Assembly (NCBI RefSeq): GCF_026627425.1
Contig: NZ_JAPNLH010000010.1
Coordinates: 83,344-147,343, forward strand
DNA length: 64,000 bases
Direction: 5' to 3'
Source: Arthrobacter endolithicus
GTDB taxonomy: Bacteria > Actinomycetota > Actinomycetes > Actinomycetales > Micrococcaceae
The notes beneath the pieces are model-generated. The model saw only the letters and a program-made list of their open reading frames with translations. It was not told the DNA's origin and did no database searches. A program made the position numbers and the translations under genes. Every line of letters starts with the position of its first letter. The first letter of the stretch is position 1. Shown one piece after another: positions 34,316 through 43,300 of this stretch.

Positions 34316-34921
34316 TCAGAGCCCCAGCTCGGCGCTCAGATCGATTCCGGGCGAATGCAGCACCGTGCGCATGCCCAGCGCAGCGGCCGCGTCGAGGTTT
34401 TCCTGGACGTCGTCAACGAAGGTGACGTTGGCCGCCGTCGTCCCAAGCTGCTCCATGACGTCGCGGAAGATCTGCGGGTCCGGCTTGGCAAGGCCGAGGT
34501 GGCCGCTAAAAAACAGCTGATCAAAGTACCCGGCCCACGGAGCGGTGCGGGAGTATTGCGCCGCCATTCCGGCCGGCATGTTGGACAGCAGGGCCAGCCG
34601 GGCCCCGCGCAGGTGCAGGTCTTCTAAGACATCGAGCGTCTCGGCGTTCAGATGCGACCATTGGCAGGCGTCCAGGGCCTCCAGACGGCCGGTCAAGCCG
34701 TCGGTGATTTCTCTTCCCAGTACCCGCGTCCAGTAGTCCTGCGGCGTCAAGGCGCCGGAGTCGAACCCGTGCCGGTGCAGCCAGTAGCTGCTGTCTCTGT
34801 GCTGAAGCGGCAGTCCGGCGGCTTCCTGCAGCGCCTCCCAGTCCTCTGGCTCCGGAGCGGTGGATATCACCATTCCGTAGTCGAACAGATACCAATTAGG
34901 GGCAGTGCTCGGATCATCCAT
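34316..34921 (-). CDS. HAD family hydrolase
   Basis: 201 residues. LFDYGMVISTAPE is HAD motif I (DxG with the second Asp missing: DYG). ARLALLSNMPAGMAAQY is motif II; the motif III Lys is in LAKPDPQIF; NVTFVDDVQENLDAAAALGM is motif IV. Size suggests a haloacid dehalogenase-like or nucleotidase enzyme. The second Asp of motif I, normally DxD, is Gly, so the reaction may differ. Divergent to the exonuclease gene. Confidence 0.85.
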   Translation of the reverse strand: MDDPSTAPNWYLFDYGMVISTAPEPEDWEALQEAAGLPLQHRDSSYWLHRHGFDSGALTPQDYWTRVLGREITDGLTGRLEALDACQWSHLNAETLDVLEDLHLRGARLALLSNMPAGMAAQYSRTAPWAGYFDQLFFSGHLGLAKPDPQIFRDVMEQLGTTAANVTFVDDVQENLDAAAALGMRTVLHSPGIDLSAELGL

Positions 34922-34927
34922 CCGGCC

Positions 34928-34933
34928 AGCTTA
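34928..34933 (-). promoter_or_regulatory. -10 element TAAGCT of the HAD gene
   Basis: Minus strand; ends 6 nt before the ATG at 34921. It faces the -10 box of the exonuclease gene in a 32-bp intergenic region. Confidence 0.5.
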
Positions 34934-34941
34934 GCCCGGGG

Positions 34942-34947
34942 TACTCT
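34942..34947 (+). promoter_or_regulatory. -10 element TACTCT of the exonuclease gene
   Basis: TACTCT ends 6 nt before the GTG at 34954. No Shine-Dalgarno follows. Confidence 0.5.
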
Positions 34948-34953
34948 TGACGG

Positions 34954-35931
34954 GTGGCTTTGGAGTTTACTGCAATCGATTTTGAGACGGCCAATGGCTT
35001 CCGCGGCTCGCCGTGCTCGGTGGGCCTGAGTAAGGTCCGCGACGGCAAAATCGTTGAGGAGGCGTCCTGGTTGATGCGCCCACCGCAGGGCCACGACTAC
35101 TTCGAGCAGCGAAATGTGCAGATCCATGGTCTCACCGCTGCCCAAGTGGCGTCCTCACCCAGATTCGGTGAGCTGTTCGCTGAGATCGGCGGGTTCATCG
35201 GCAGTGATGTTCTGGTGGCGCACAACGCTTCCTTTGATATGGGCGTGATCCGCTCCGCCCTGGAGGTCTCGGAGCTGCCGGGACCGGCGTTTGATTATGC
35301 CTGCACCGTGCTGCTCTCACGCCAAAGCTACGCGCTGCCGTCATACTCTTTGCCGTTTGTGGCCGAGGCCGCCGGTGTGCCGCTGCTGAACCACCACGAT
35401 GCGGTCGATGATGCCAGGGCCTGCGCCGGCATCATGGTTGACATCGCCGCCCGCCATGACGCCGGCAGCATCGCCGAGCTCTTCGCGATCCTGAAACTGC
35501 AGTTGCCCCGGGCCGAGGCCTATCTGCCCGGTTTGAATGAGATATCCAAGGCCACCAGGACCGCGCTCAAGCGGCTGGCCGAGGCTCCGCGGACCTCCGG
35601 CTGGCAGGGTTGGCCGGAGGAAGGGCCTAACCCGGAGGCCAATCAGCGGGCAGACCCGCACCATCCGCTGTTCGGCCAAATGGTCGTCTTCACCGGCACT
35701 CTGCAGTTGGCGCGCAGCACCGCCAAAGAGCGGGCAGCAGGCTTCGGCGCCCAACCGGCCAGCGCGGTCACAAAGAAAACCACCGTGCTGGTGGTCGGCG
35801 ATGGCTTCGTGGCAGCAGATCTGCGCAATGGAAGACTGACGGTCAAGGCCCGCAAGGTGCTTGATTTACACGACCGGGGACAGAACATCGAAGTCCTCTC
35901 CGAGGGCGAATTCATGCAGATGATTGGTTGA
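34954..35931 (+). CDS. DEDD 3'-5' exonuclease with C-terminal BRCT domain
   Basis: 325 residues from GTG 34954. DEDD motifs: TAIDFETANGF (D/E), VAHNASFDMGVI (D) and HHDAVDDARACAGIM (H...D). The C-terminal region (LFGQMVVFTGTLQLARSTAKE, AVTKKTTVLVVGDGF) is a BRCT domain as in DNA ligase or polymerase-associated proteins. This epsilon-like exonuclease with a BRCT tail occurs in Arthrobacter and relatives and is thought to act in DNA repair. Exact substrate unknown. Confidence 0.93.
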   Translation: MALEFTAIDFETANGFRGSPCSVGLSKVRDGKIVEEASWLMRPPQGHDYFEQRNVQIHGLTAAQVASSPRFGELFAEIGGFIGSDVLVAHNASFDMGVIRSALEVSELPGPAFDYACTVLLSRQSYALPSYSLPFVAEAAGVPLLNHHDAVDDARACAGIMVDIAARHDAGSIAELFAILKLQLPRAEAYLPGLNEISKATRTALKRLAEAPRTSGWQGWPEEGPNPEANQRADPHHPLFGQMVVFTGTLQLARSTAKERAAGFGAQPASAVTKKTTVLVVGDGFVAADLRNGRLTVKARKVLDLHDRGQNIEVLSEGEFMQMIG

Positions 35932-35964
35932 ACGGAGCCGCCAACGGACGCAGGAAGCAGGGGC

Positions 35965-37053
35965 TCAGTCCTCGGAGCCGGTGACTTTCAGCAGCTGCTG
36001 ACCCATCGAACGGATCAGGCCGGGCGTCTCGGACAAGGACAGCCAGGCCTGCGGCAGGCAGCCCTCGCCGTACAAGGCACCGAGGATATTTCCGGCCACC
36101 GAAGCCGTGGAACTACTGGGTCCATCGAGGTTAGCGGCCAGCCGGATCGCGGTGAGGAAATGTTCAACCGGCGACGACGAAGCGGCTTCAGTGGCCAGGA
36201 CCGCGTACAGCGCAATCGCCAGAGCCTCCCCGGCGTCCGCTCCCGTACCTAAAGCGGAGCTGAGGTCCGCAGGCTCCCGGTCCGCCGCCGTCGACAACTC
36301 CAGCGCAGCATCGAGGCGGTCCAGCAGGTCCGCACTTGCTGTAGCTGCGGCGCCGGCGCGCTGCCGCATGGAGACGGCGGCGGCATGGAGGGGGAGCGCT
36401 TCGACGGCGAGGTGGTGGATCAACCAGCTGAATGCGGCGGCCGATTGCAGCGCGGCGGGATGGCCATGCGTCAGGGCCGCGCCGTTGGTACTGAGCGTGT
36501 AGACGGCTTCGGCAGGAATATGCGGCACCAGGCCGAACGGCGCGGATCGGGAAAGGGAGCCGCTCCCCTTGGCCGCCGGATTGACCGGACGTCCCCGGGT
36601 TCCCATTTCTCCGCTGGCCAGCGCGTTCAAACAGGCGGTGTCCGGGCGACGGCGATGATGCAGGGCTTCTTGCTCGTCGATCCAGCGCGGCTGGGGCGTG
36701 GGTGCATTGGCCGAAGGCGCGACTCCCTGAGTGGAGAGCCAGCGCAGATAGGCCAGCCAGAGGATCGCCGTCTCGTCAGCAGCCGTGCCGTCGTTGGCCC
36801 ATTCCAGCGCCTCGACCAGGGCATCGACGGTATACAGACCCAGCTGCGTGGCGGCGGAAAAATGGACCGGACCCGGAGCCTGCGACAGGTCCAGCAGCCC
36901 GGCACTGCCGAACCGGGCGCGGATGGCGGCAACGTCGTCGGCCTCCACTACAAAGCCGAAGCTGTCCCCTAAGGCACCGCCCATCAGCGCACCCTGGACG
37001 CGCGAGGCGAAACTGACCGGTGCGGCGGATGCGGCGGGGGGAGAGGGTTCCAT
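35965..37053 (-). CDS. ADP-ribosylglycohydrolase-like protein, metal-site residues missing
   Basis: 362 residues. The fold signature is clear: GALMGGALGDSFGF near residue 21, and SVAGNILGALYGEGCLP near the end. In active enzymes the Mg-binding block reads TDDTQ and the C-terminal block reads DxD(T/S); here they are SAATQ (residues 66-70) and GPSSST, so the key acidic residues are absent in both places. The gene still has full length and shows no frameshift. It is likely a catalytically inactive homologue, as known for ARH2 in vertebrates. Alternatively it may have gained a new function. Confidence 0.88.
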   Translation of the reverse strand: MEPSPPAASAAPVSFASRVQGALMGGALGDSFGFVVEADDVAAIRARFGSAGLLDLSQAPGPVHFSAATQLGLYTVDALVEALEWANDGTAADETAILWLAYLRWLSTQGVAPSANAPTPQPRWIDEQEALHHRRRPDTACLNALASGEMGTRGRPVNPAAKGSGSLSRSAPFGLVPHIPAEAVYTLSTNGAALTHGHPAALQSAAAFSWLIHHLAVEALPLHAAAVSMRQRAGAAATASADLLDRLDAALELSTAADREPADLSSALGTGADAGEALAIALYAVLATEAASSSPVEHFLTAIRLAANLDGPSSSTASVAGNILGALYGEGCLPQAWLSLSETPGLIRSMGQQLLKVTGSED

Positions 37054-37059
37054 GGCTCT

Positions 37060-37065
37060 AATTTA
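37060..37065 (-). promoter_or_regulatory. -10 element TAAATT of the ADP-ribosylglycohydrolase-like gene
   Basis: Minus strand; ends 6 nt before the ATG at 37053. Confidence 0.45.
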
Positions 37066-37166
37066 CCGCGTGCTGCGGTGCAGCGGTGCGGCGGGCGGGA
37101 GCCGGACGATCGCACAGACGCAGTAAACTGCAGGGACCGCCCACCCCCGCAAAAAGAAGGAGAATT

Positions 37167-37523
37167 ATGCGCGAGCCCGCCTGGCGCCGGACCGGCACGA
37201 CCCCGGACTACAGGTTTTCCTTAGCGAACGAACGGACGTTTCTCGCATGGATCCGCACCTCGCTGGCGCTGCTGGCCGGTTCAGTCGCGATTGATCAGCT
37301 GGCTCCGCAGTTCGCGCCCGGCGCCATTCGCGTGGTGCTGTGCGTGGTGCTTGCGGCGATCGGTGCGGTGCTGGCAGTGGTGAGCTACCGTCGCTGGGCG
37401 CATCAGGAGCAAGCCATGCGAAACGGGCAGGAGCTGTCGCATTCCTGGATGCTGCTGGCCATGACGCTGGGCGTTTCGCTGGCGGCGCTGGTCTTCGCGG
37501 TGCTGATCCTGATCCGGCCATGA
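37167..37523 (+). CDS. DUF202 membrane protein (YidH-like), first of a pair
   Basis: 118 residues from ATG 37167, with Shine-Dalgarno AAGAAGGAGAA. Family core: RFSLANERTFLAWIRTSLAL, then VSYRRWAHQEQAMRNGQELS and three membrane spans. DUF202 proteins are small integral membrane proteins of unknown function. The stop overlaps the next start. Confidence 0.9.
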   Translation: MREPAWRRTGTTPDYRFSLANERTFLAWIRTSLALLAGSVAIDQLAPQFAPGAIRVVLCVVLAAIGAVLAVVSYRRWAHQEQAMRNGQELSHSWMLLAMTLGVSLAALVFAVLILIRP

Positions 37524-37948
37524 CAGGATCGCCAGGGGTGTTCCAGGCTCCGGAGCCTCGTGATCCGGGCCTCCAGCCGGAGCGGACCTCGTTGGCCTGG
37601 CGACGGACGGTCCTGGCCATGCTGGTGGCTGATCTGTTCATCTGGCGCGGTTGGCTGGTCTCCCTCGGGGCGGACAGTGCATCGGATACTTCGGGACTGT
37701 CCGGCCGATCGCTGGGCCTGGGACTGTGCGCCGCGACAGCCGCCGTGACGACGGCGGTCCTCATCATCTGCGCGCTAGTGCGGCTTCGGGTGTTGCACGG
37801 TCGCGTGCACGGCGGCATGCACGGCGGACCTGGCCGGTTTGGGGGGACATCCCGCCAGTGCGGTCCGGGCACCCTAGTGTTGCGCGCGGCGGCCGCCTCC
37901 GTCGTCGCCCTGGCCATCGCCGCCGCAGCGGCCATCTTCCTGGTCTGA
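37520..37948 (+). CDS. DUF202 membrane protein, second of a pair
   Basis: 142 residues from ATG 37520, overlapping the previous stop by 4 bp. QPERTSLAWRRTVLAMLVAD corresponds to the ER-T-LAW-RT pattern of its neighbour; three spans follow. His/Gly-rich loop HGRVHGGMHGGPGRFGG between spans 2 and 3 is unusual for the family. Two adjacent, diverged DUF202 genes suggest a heteromeric membrane complex. Confidence 0.85.
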   Translation: MTGSPGVFQAPEPRDPGLQPERTSLAWRRTVLAMLVADLFIWRGWLVSLGADSASDTSGLSGRSLGLGLCAATAAVTTAVLIICALVRLRVLHGRVHGGMHGGPGRFGGTSRQCGPGTLVLRAAAASVVALAIAAAAAIFLV

Positions 37949-38027
37949 CGCCGTCCAGCCTTCTGCCAACTCAGTAGACTATCTTGGGAAACTTCGAACC
38001 TTACGACTGTTAAAGGATCACTCACTT

Positions 38028-39110
38028 ATGACTTCACCGAATACTGTAACGGGCCCGGCGGTCCCGGTAACCCGGACCGCCGTCGTCCAGGCACCGGAAT
38101 CCGGGCTCACGGCCAGACTCTCCGTGGAGGCGCTCGGTTCCTTCCTGCTGGTTTTTGGCGGCCTGGGCATTGCGCTGTTTAACGGTTCCGGCAGCTCGGC
38201 CGGCGTGCCCGTCGGCATCGGTTTCGGGCTGGCTCTCATTGCCGGACTAATTGCCTTCGGCCACATTTCGGGCGGCCATTTCAACCCAGCCGTTTCCTTT
38301 GCCGCAGCGCTCGCGGGCAAGATCAAATGGCTCCAGACCCTCTGGTATGTCGTGGCGCAGGTGATCGGCGCGATTGTTGCGGCTCTGGTGCTCTTCGCGG
38401 TGCTGAACGTTCTGCCCGCGGTTTCGGGCAGCGGCGGCAAGCTGACCACACGGACGCTGTTTAACAGCCTTGCCAACGGCTTCGACACGCATTCACCGTC
38501 GACCGTGCCGCTGGCTGGAGCATTGCTGATTGAAGTTGTTGGCACGGCTATATTTGCCGCGGTTTTCCTGGGTGCCACCCAGGCCCGCGCCAACCGCACG
38601 CTGGCTCCGATCGGCGTCGGGCTCGCCTACGCCACCGTTATTACGGTTGCGCTGCCGATCACCAACGCGTCGATCAATCCGGCCCGCTCCACCGCCGCAG
38701 CGATATTCGCCGAAGGCTGGGCCGGCCAGCAGCTATGGCTGTTCTGGGTTGCGCCGCTCCTTGGTGCGGCCGTGGCGGGTCTGCTGTTCCGCGCCTTCGG
38801 TACAGGATCGGCCGTCCGCGCCGGCGCTACAGGCGTTGACGGTGATGACGCTTTTGCCGACGACAATGACGAAGACCTTGACGACGAGGACATCGATGCC
38901 ACGCTCGCGAACGGCGAGGGCCGCGTGGAGAAAAAGGATGTCGTGCTGGAGACGGATCCGGCAGTGACCGCGACCGGGTTTCCGGGACCGTTGGCAGCCA
39001 CACGGGCCGATGGCGCCGCTGACAGGTCCGCCGCCGTCGAACCTGTTGCCCAGCCAGCCCCGACGACGGACGCCCAGGATTTCTTCGACGATAAGGGCGC
39101 AGTTAAGTAG
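38028..39110 (+). CDS. MIP family aquaporin with acidic C-terminal tail
   Basis: 360 residues; typical lengths are 230-290. Two NPA-type boxes: GHFNPAVSFAAALAG and NASINPARSTAAAIF, with six spans. The first box resembles water-selective aquaporins rather than glycerol facilitators, though a firm call needs the selectivity filter. The last ~105 residues are soluble and acidic (DDNDEDLDDEDID) and presumably cytoplasmic. Shine-Dalgarno AAAGGA lies ~11 nt before ATG 38028. Confidence 0.93.
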   Translation: MTSPNTVTGPAVPVTRTAVVQAPESGLTARLSVEALGSFLLVFGGLGIALFNGSGSSAGVPVGIGFGLALIAGLIAFGHISGGHFNPAVSFAAALAGKIKWLQTLWYVVAQVIGAIVAALVLFAVLNVLPAVSGSGGKLTTRTLFNSLANGFDTHSPSTVPLAGALLIEVVGTAIFAAVFLGATQARANRTLAPIGVGLAYATVITVALPITNASINPARSTAAAIFAEGWAGQQLWLFWVAPLLGAAVAGLLFRAFGTGSAVRAGATGVDGDDAFADDNDEDLDDEDIDATLANGEGRVEKKDVVLETDPAVTATGFPGPLAATRADGAADRSAAVEPVAQPAPTTDAQDFFDDKGAVK

Positions 39111-39133
39111 CCGTTAGTGACTGAGGACTCTTC

Positions 39134-39152
39134 TGTCGGCCCTGCGCCGACA
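39134..39152 (+). terminator. small hairpin downstream of the aquaporin gene
   Basis: TGTCGGC (39134-39140) and GCCGACA (39146-39152) form a perfect 7-bp stem with a 5-nt loop, 24 bp after the aquaporin stop codon. No T-tract. May terminate transcription weakly. Confidence 0.4.
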
Positions 39153-39158
39153 CGCCCG

Positions 39159-39194
39159 ACGGCTGCCGCTGACAATAGTGTCACTGGCAGCCGT
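39159..39194. promoter_or_regulatory. 15-bp imperfect inverted repeat abutting the sbcD promoter
   Basis: ACGGCTGCCGCTGAC (39159-39173) and GTCACTGGCAGCCGT (39180-39194) pair at 13 of 15 positions around a 6-nt loop. It ends exactly at the -10 box of sbcD, covering the -35 region. It could be an operator, or a terminator of the upstream gene. Confidence 0.5.
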
Positions 39195-39200
39195 TAGCGT
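39195..39200 (+). promoter_or_regulatory. -10 element TAGCGT of sbcDC
   Basis: TAGCGT ends 6 nt before the ATG at 39207; no Shine-Dalgarno. Confidence 0.55.
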
Positions 39201-39206
39201 AAGAGC

Positions 39207-40379
39207 ATGCGTTTACTTCATACCTCTGACTGGCATCTCGGCAGGTCCTTCCACGGCGTCGGCATGCTGGCGGCGCAGCGTGATTTTGTGGACCAGCTCC
39301 TGGAAACCGTCCGCGAGGACAAGGTGGACATACTGCTCCTGGCCGGCGATGTGTACGATCGTGCGCTTCCGGGGGTGGATGTGGTCAACCTGCTCGACGA
39401 CGCGCTGGCGCGGTTGACGGCTGAGGGGGTGTCCGTGGTGCTCACCAGCGGGAACCATGACTCAGCGACTCGACTCGGTTTTGCCGGCCGGGTCCTGGAG
39501 CGCGGCGGCGTACATTTGCGCACGCGTCTGGAAGACCTGGAAAACCCGGTGCTGTTTCCACTGGGCACATCGGCCAGCGGAGCAGAAGCGCAGCTGGCCA
39601 TTTACGGTCTGCCGTTCCTGGAGCCGCGGATGGTGGCCGATGCCCTTGGTGTGGACCAGCCCTCGCACTTTTCCGTCACCGAGGCAGCGCTCAAACGCGT
39701 GCGGGAGGACTTGGCAACGCAGAGCCTGCCCACCCATGCGGTGGTTCTGGCGCATACGTTTGCCAGCGGCGGAATCAGCTCGGATAGTGAGCGCGAACTG
39801 AGTATCGGCGGCGTGGGAGCGGTGCCGCTGGACCTGTTTGACGGGTTCGCCTACACTGCGCTGGGGCATCTGCACGGTCGACAAATGCTCAGTGAGACGG
39901 TGCGTTATTCCGGCTCACCGCTGGCCTATTCCTTCTCTGAGGCACGGCACGAAAAGGGCGGCTGGCTGCTGGAAGTCGGTCCCGATGGGCTGGAATTCGT
40001 CAAGCCCGTGCAGTGGGCCGCGCAGAAGGAGCTCGCGATCCTGCGTGGAACACTGCAGGAACTCCTCGGCTCGGCGAAACATTCTTCGGCGGAATCCGCC
40101 TACTGCCAAATCACCCTGACGGACAATGAACGCCCGGCCCAGGCGATGGAGCGGCTGCGCGCACGTTTTCCCCACACCCTGGTGCTGGCATTTGAGCCAA
40201 CGGACGCCCGGTCCAACGACACCATCAGCTACAGCGACAGAGTGGCGACAGCCGAAAGTGAGCTCCAGCTCTGCTCCGGCTTCCTGGAGCACGTGCGCGG
40301 CCGGGGCACGTCCCTGCAGGACCAAGCAATACTTGCCCAAGCCCTGGATACCGTCCGCCTGCAGGAGTCGGGGAAATGA
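39207..40379 (+). CDS. sbcD: exonuclease subunit SbcD (Mre11-like)
   Basis: 390 residues. Five Mre11 phosphoesterase motifs: HTSDWHLGRSF, LLAGDVYDRAL, LTSGNHDSATRLGF, VVLAHTFASGG and TALGHLHGRQ. SbcCD is an ATP-dependent nuclease that opens hairpins and processes double-strand ends. The stop overlaps the sbcC start by 4 bp. Confidence 0.96.
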   Translation: MRLLHTSDWHLGRSFHGVGMLAAQRDFVDQLLETVREDKVDILLLAGDVYDRALPGVDVVNLLDDALARLTAEGVSVVLTSGNHDSATRLGFAGRVLERGGVHLRTRLEDLENPVLFPLGTSASGAEAQLAIYGLPFLEPRMVADALGVDQPSHFSVTEAALKRVREDLATQSLPTHAVVLAHTFASGGISSDSERELSIGGVGAVPLDLFDGFAYTALGHLHGRQMLSETVRYSGSPLAYSFSEARHEKGGWLLEVGPDGLEFVKPVQWAAQKELAILRGTLQELLGSAKHSSAESAYCQITLTDNERPAQAMERLRARFPHTLVLAFEPTDARSNDTISYSDRVATAESELQLCSGFLEHVRGRGTSLQDQAILAQALDTVRLQESGK

Positions 40380-43300
40380 GAATCCACAAGCTGGAAATCC
40401 AGGCCTTCGGCCCCTTCGCAGGCCGGCAGGTCATCGATTTCGATGCTCTCGGAGAACAGGGATTGTTCCTGCTCAACGGCGCCACCGGTGCGGGGAAAAC
40501 CAGTATCCTCGACGCCATCTGTTACGCCTTGTATGGATCAGTGCCGGGAAGTCGACAAAGCGGCAAGCGCCTGCGCAGTGACCACGCGGACCAGGGCACG
40601 GAACCCCAGGTCGTGTGTGAATTCAGCGCCCGCGGCCGGCGGCTTGAGGTGCTCCGCAGCCCCGCTTGGGAACGCCCGGCAAAGCGGGGAAAGGGAACCA
40701 CGCTGCAGCAGGCCAAGACCCAGTTGCGGGAGCGGGACAACGGCGTCTGGGTGGAGAAGTCCACCCGTAACGATGAAGCCGGGGCCGAGATTGTGGCACT
40801 GCTTGGGATGGACAAGGACCAGTTCACCAAGGTGGTCCTGCTGGCGCAGGGGGATTTTGCGGCCTTCCTGCGTTCCAAAGCGGAGGAGCGGCAGGAACTG
40901 CTGCAGAAACTGTTCGGTACGCAGCTGTACAAAAACATCGAAAGGCAACTCGGGGCTGATGCGGCGGCGGCGAAGTCCGCTTTGACGGATAAGGAGCAGG
41001 AGTTACTGCGGTTGGAGGCGCTGGCCCGCAGCCAAGCGGCGGGAATAATTGACCTGGCCGAGGGCTCCGGCAACGGTCGGGAACTCCCCGGCAGCGCCGC
41101 GGGCAGCGCTGCCACTTGCGGTGGCGCTGCCGGTAGCGCTGCCGGTGGCGCTGGCGGTAGCGCTGGCGAACGGACGGCGCTGTGCGACGCCGCTGGGGAG
41201 CACCTTTTTGCCCGGCTGCTGGATGTGCTCGGGACAGCACATGCTGCGGCAGAATCCGCGGCACTAACGAGCCGCAGCGAAGAGCAGGCTGCCGGGGACG
41301 CGCTGCTGGAGGCGGACCGGCTGCGGGACAGGCACGACAAACTCCGGCAGGCGGAAACGGAGCAGGCCCGATTGGCGGCGGCAGCGCCGGACCACGTGCT
41401 GTGGCAGAGCCAGATGGTGGCGCATCGCGAGGCCGAGGTCCTGGCCGGTCAGCTGGGCGTGATGGATCGGGCGGAGTCAACGCTCGCGGACGCGGACGAA
41501 GCCGCCGGGCTGCTACTGGCGCAGCTCGAAGCGGACGCAGCTGCCTGCGCGCTGGCGGGGCTGGACGCGTGGACGATTCCCGCCGATTTGAAAGGATCCA
41601 GCACGTGCACGGGCGGCTCCGGCACGGGCGGCTCCGGTCCGGGTGGTGCCAACTCGAGTAATGCTGACTCAAGCACAGCTGACTCGGCGGGATCCGGCCC
41701 GGACGGTTTGGCGTTGTCGGCGGCACAACGGCGGCTGGAACGGCAAATCACCGTCGTCGAGGAATCCCTCCCGGACGAGGAGAGGCTGGCAGCGCAGCAA
41801 GCCGAGCTGTCGGCTGCCCAAGCAGGAGTCTGCGAGGCAGCGGCCGCCGTCGAGGAGCACTCCGGGATTTCTGCCGCGGCCTCGGTACAGTACGGCCAGC
41901 TGCGCGAGGGTCTGGAGGGGCTGCGCGAAGCTGCGCGTGCTGCGGCTGAGCACCAACGCGCCGTTGACAGCGCGACGGAGGTATTGGCCACTATTCGTGC
42001 GCATCAGAGCGCGGCAGTCCTGGTGACCGCCTGCGAGCAGGAGTATCAGGACGCCCAGCTGGAGTTCCTGCAGGCGAAAGAACACTGGTTGGAACAGCGC
42101 GACCGCCGGCTCGATCTGGCGGCCGGGGAACTGGCGGCCAAGCTCGAAGCCGGGCAGCCGTGTTTGGTCTGCGGCAGTGCAGAGCATCCACACCCCTCGG
42201 AACTTTCCGCGACGGGTCAGCAGACCGTGGAAGAGGAAAAGCTGGCCAAGTCGGAAAGTGATCGAGCGGAGTCCGCCGCCGCTGCCGCAGCCCGGAAACT
42301 TGCCCAAGCGCGGCAGGAAGTAGCCGTTCTGGCCGCCCGCGGCGGAACAGCCGATGTCGCAGAAACCGAAGGAAAGGTCGCGGCCGCCCGCGGGGCTCTG
42401 GCCGAGGCAGCAGCTGCGGCCGCAGCTTTGCAGCGCCACGAACATGAGCTGGAGGTGCTGGGCCTGCGGATCAAGGAGGAGGACGCGCTCGCTGCCTCGG
42501 AGCGGGAGAAGGGCGCAGGGCTGGCGGCGTCGAAGTCCGCCGCCGAGGAAAACGTGCGACGGCTGGACGCCAGATTGGCTGCCGCCCGAGGAGGGTTTGC
42601 CTCTCTGGCCGCCAGGCTGATCGAGCTTCGAGGTGCGGCGGTGCTGCTGAGCCGGGCAGCCTCGGCAGTTCAGGCCCGTAGCACGGCAGCTGCAGCCGCT
42701 GCGGATGCGCGGGAGGCGCTGGAACTTGACCTGCTGACGACGCCTTTCGAGGATGCGGCCTCCGCCCGCGCCGCGTTGCTGACCTCCGCGGATGCTGCGG
42801 TACTCCGGGAACGGATCCGCGGCCACGACGAAGATCTGGTCCGGTGTGCGGCATTTTTTGCGGCCGCGGATGTTCAGGCGGCAGCTGCCGAAGCGGAACG
42901 AGGGCTGCTCGTTCCTGACGATGAGCGACTGGAACGGCTCGGCGCCGGGGCCCGTGCGGCCACCGATGCCGTGCACGCCACGACGCTTCGGCGTGAGCTG
43001 GCAGCTACGGCGTTGACCGCTGTTCAAACCGCAGCGCACAAACATGCGGTCCTGGAAGCCTCCGTCCGGCCCTTGCGCGAACACGCCGGCCGGGTAGCCG
43101 GAATCGCAGATGCTGTTCGTGGTTTAGGGGACAACGCCTACAAGATGCCGCTGAACAGTTTCGTCTTGGCCGCGCGGTTGGAACAAGTTGCAGTCGCGGC
43201 TTCGGAACGTCTGCTGACCATGAGCGACGGCCGGTACACGCTCAGCTACAGTGATGCACTGGCAGGAGGAAACCAGAAATCCGGCCTGGGCCTGCAGGCA

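Noticed and set aside
41669..43084. 471-codon open frame antisense to sbcC
   Set aside because: The sense strand encodes SbcC with full motifs; the antisense product is Arg/Gly/Cys-rich without a family.
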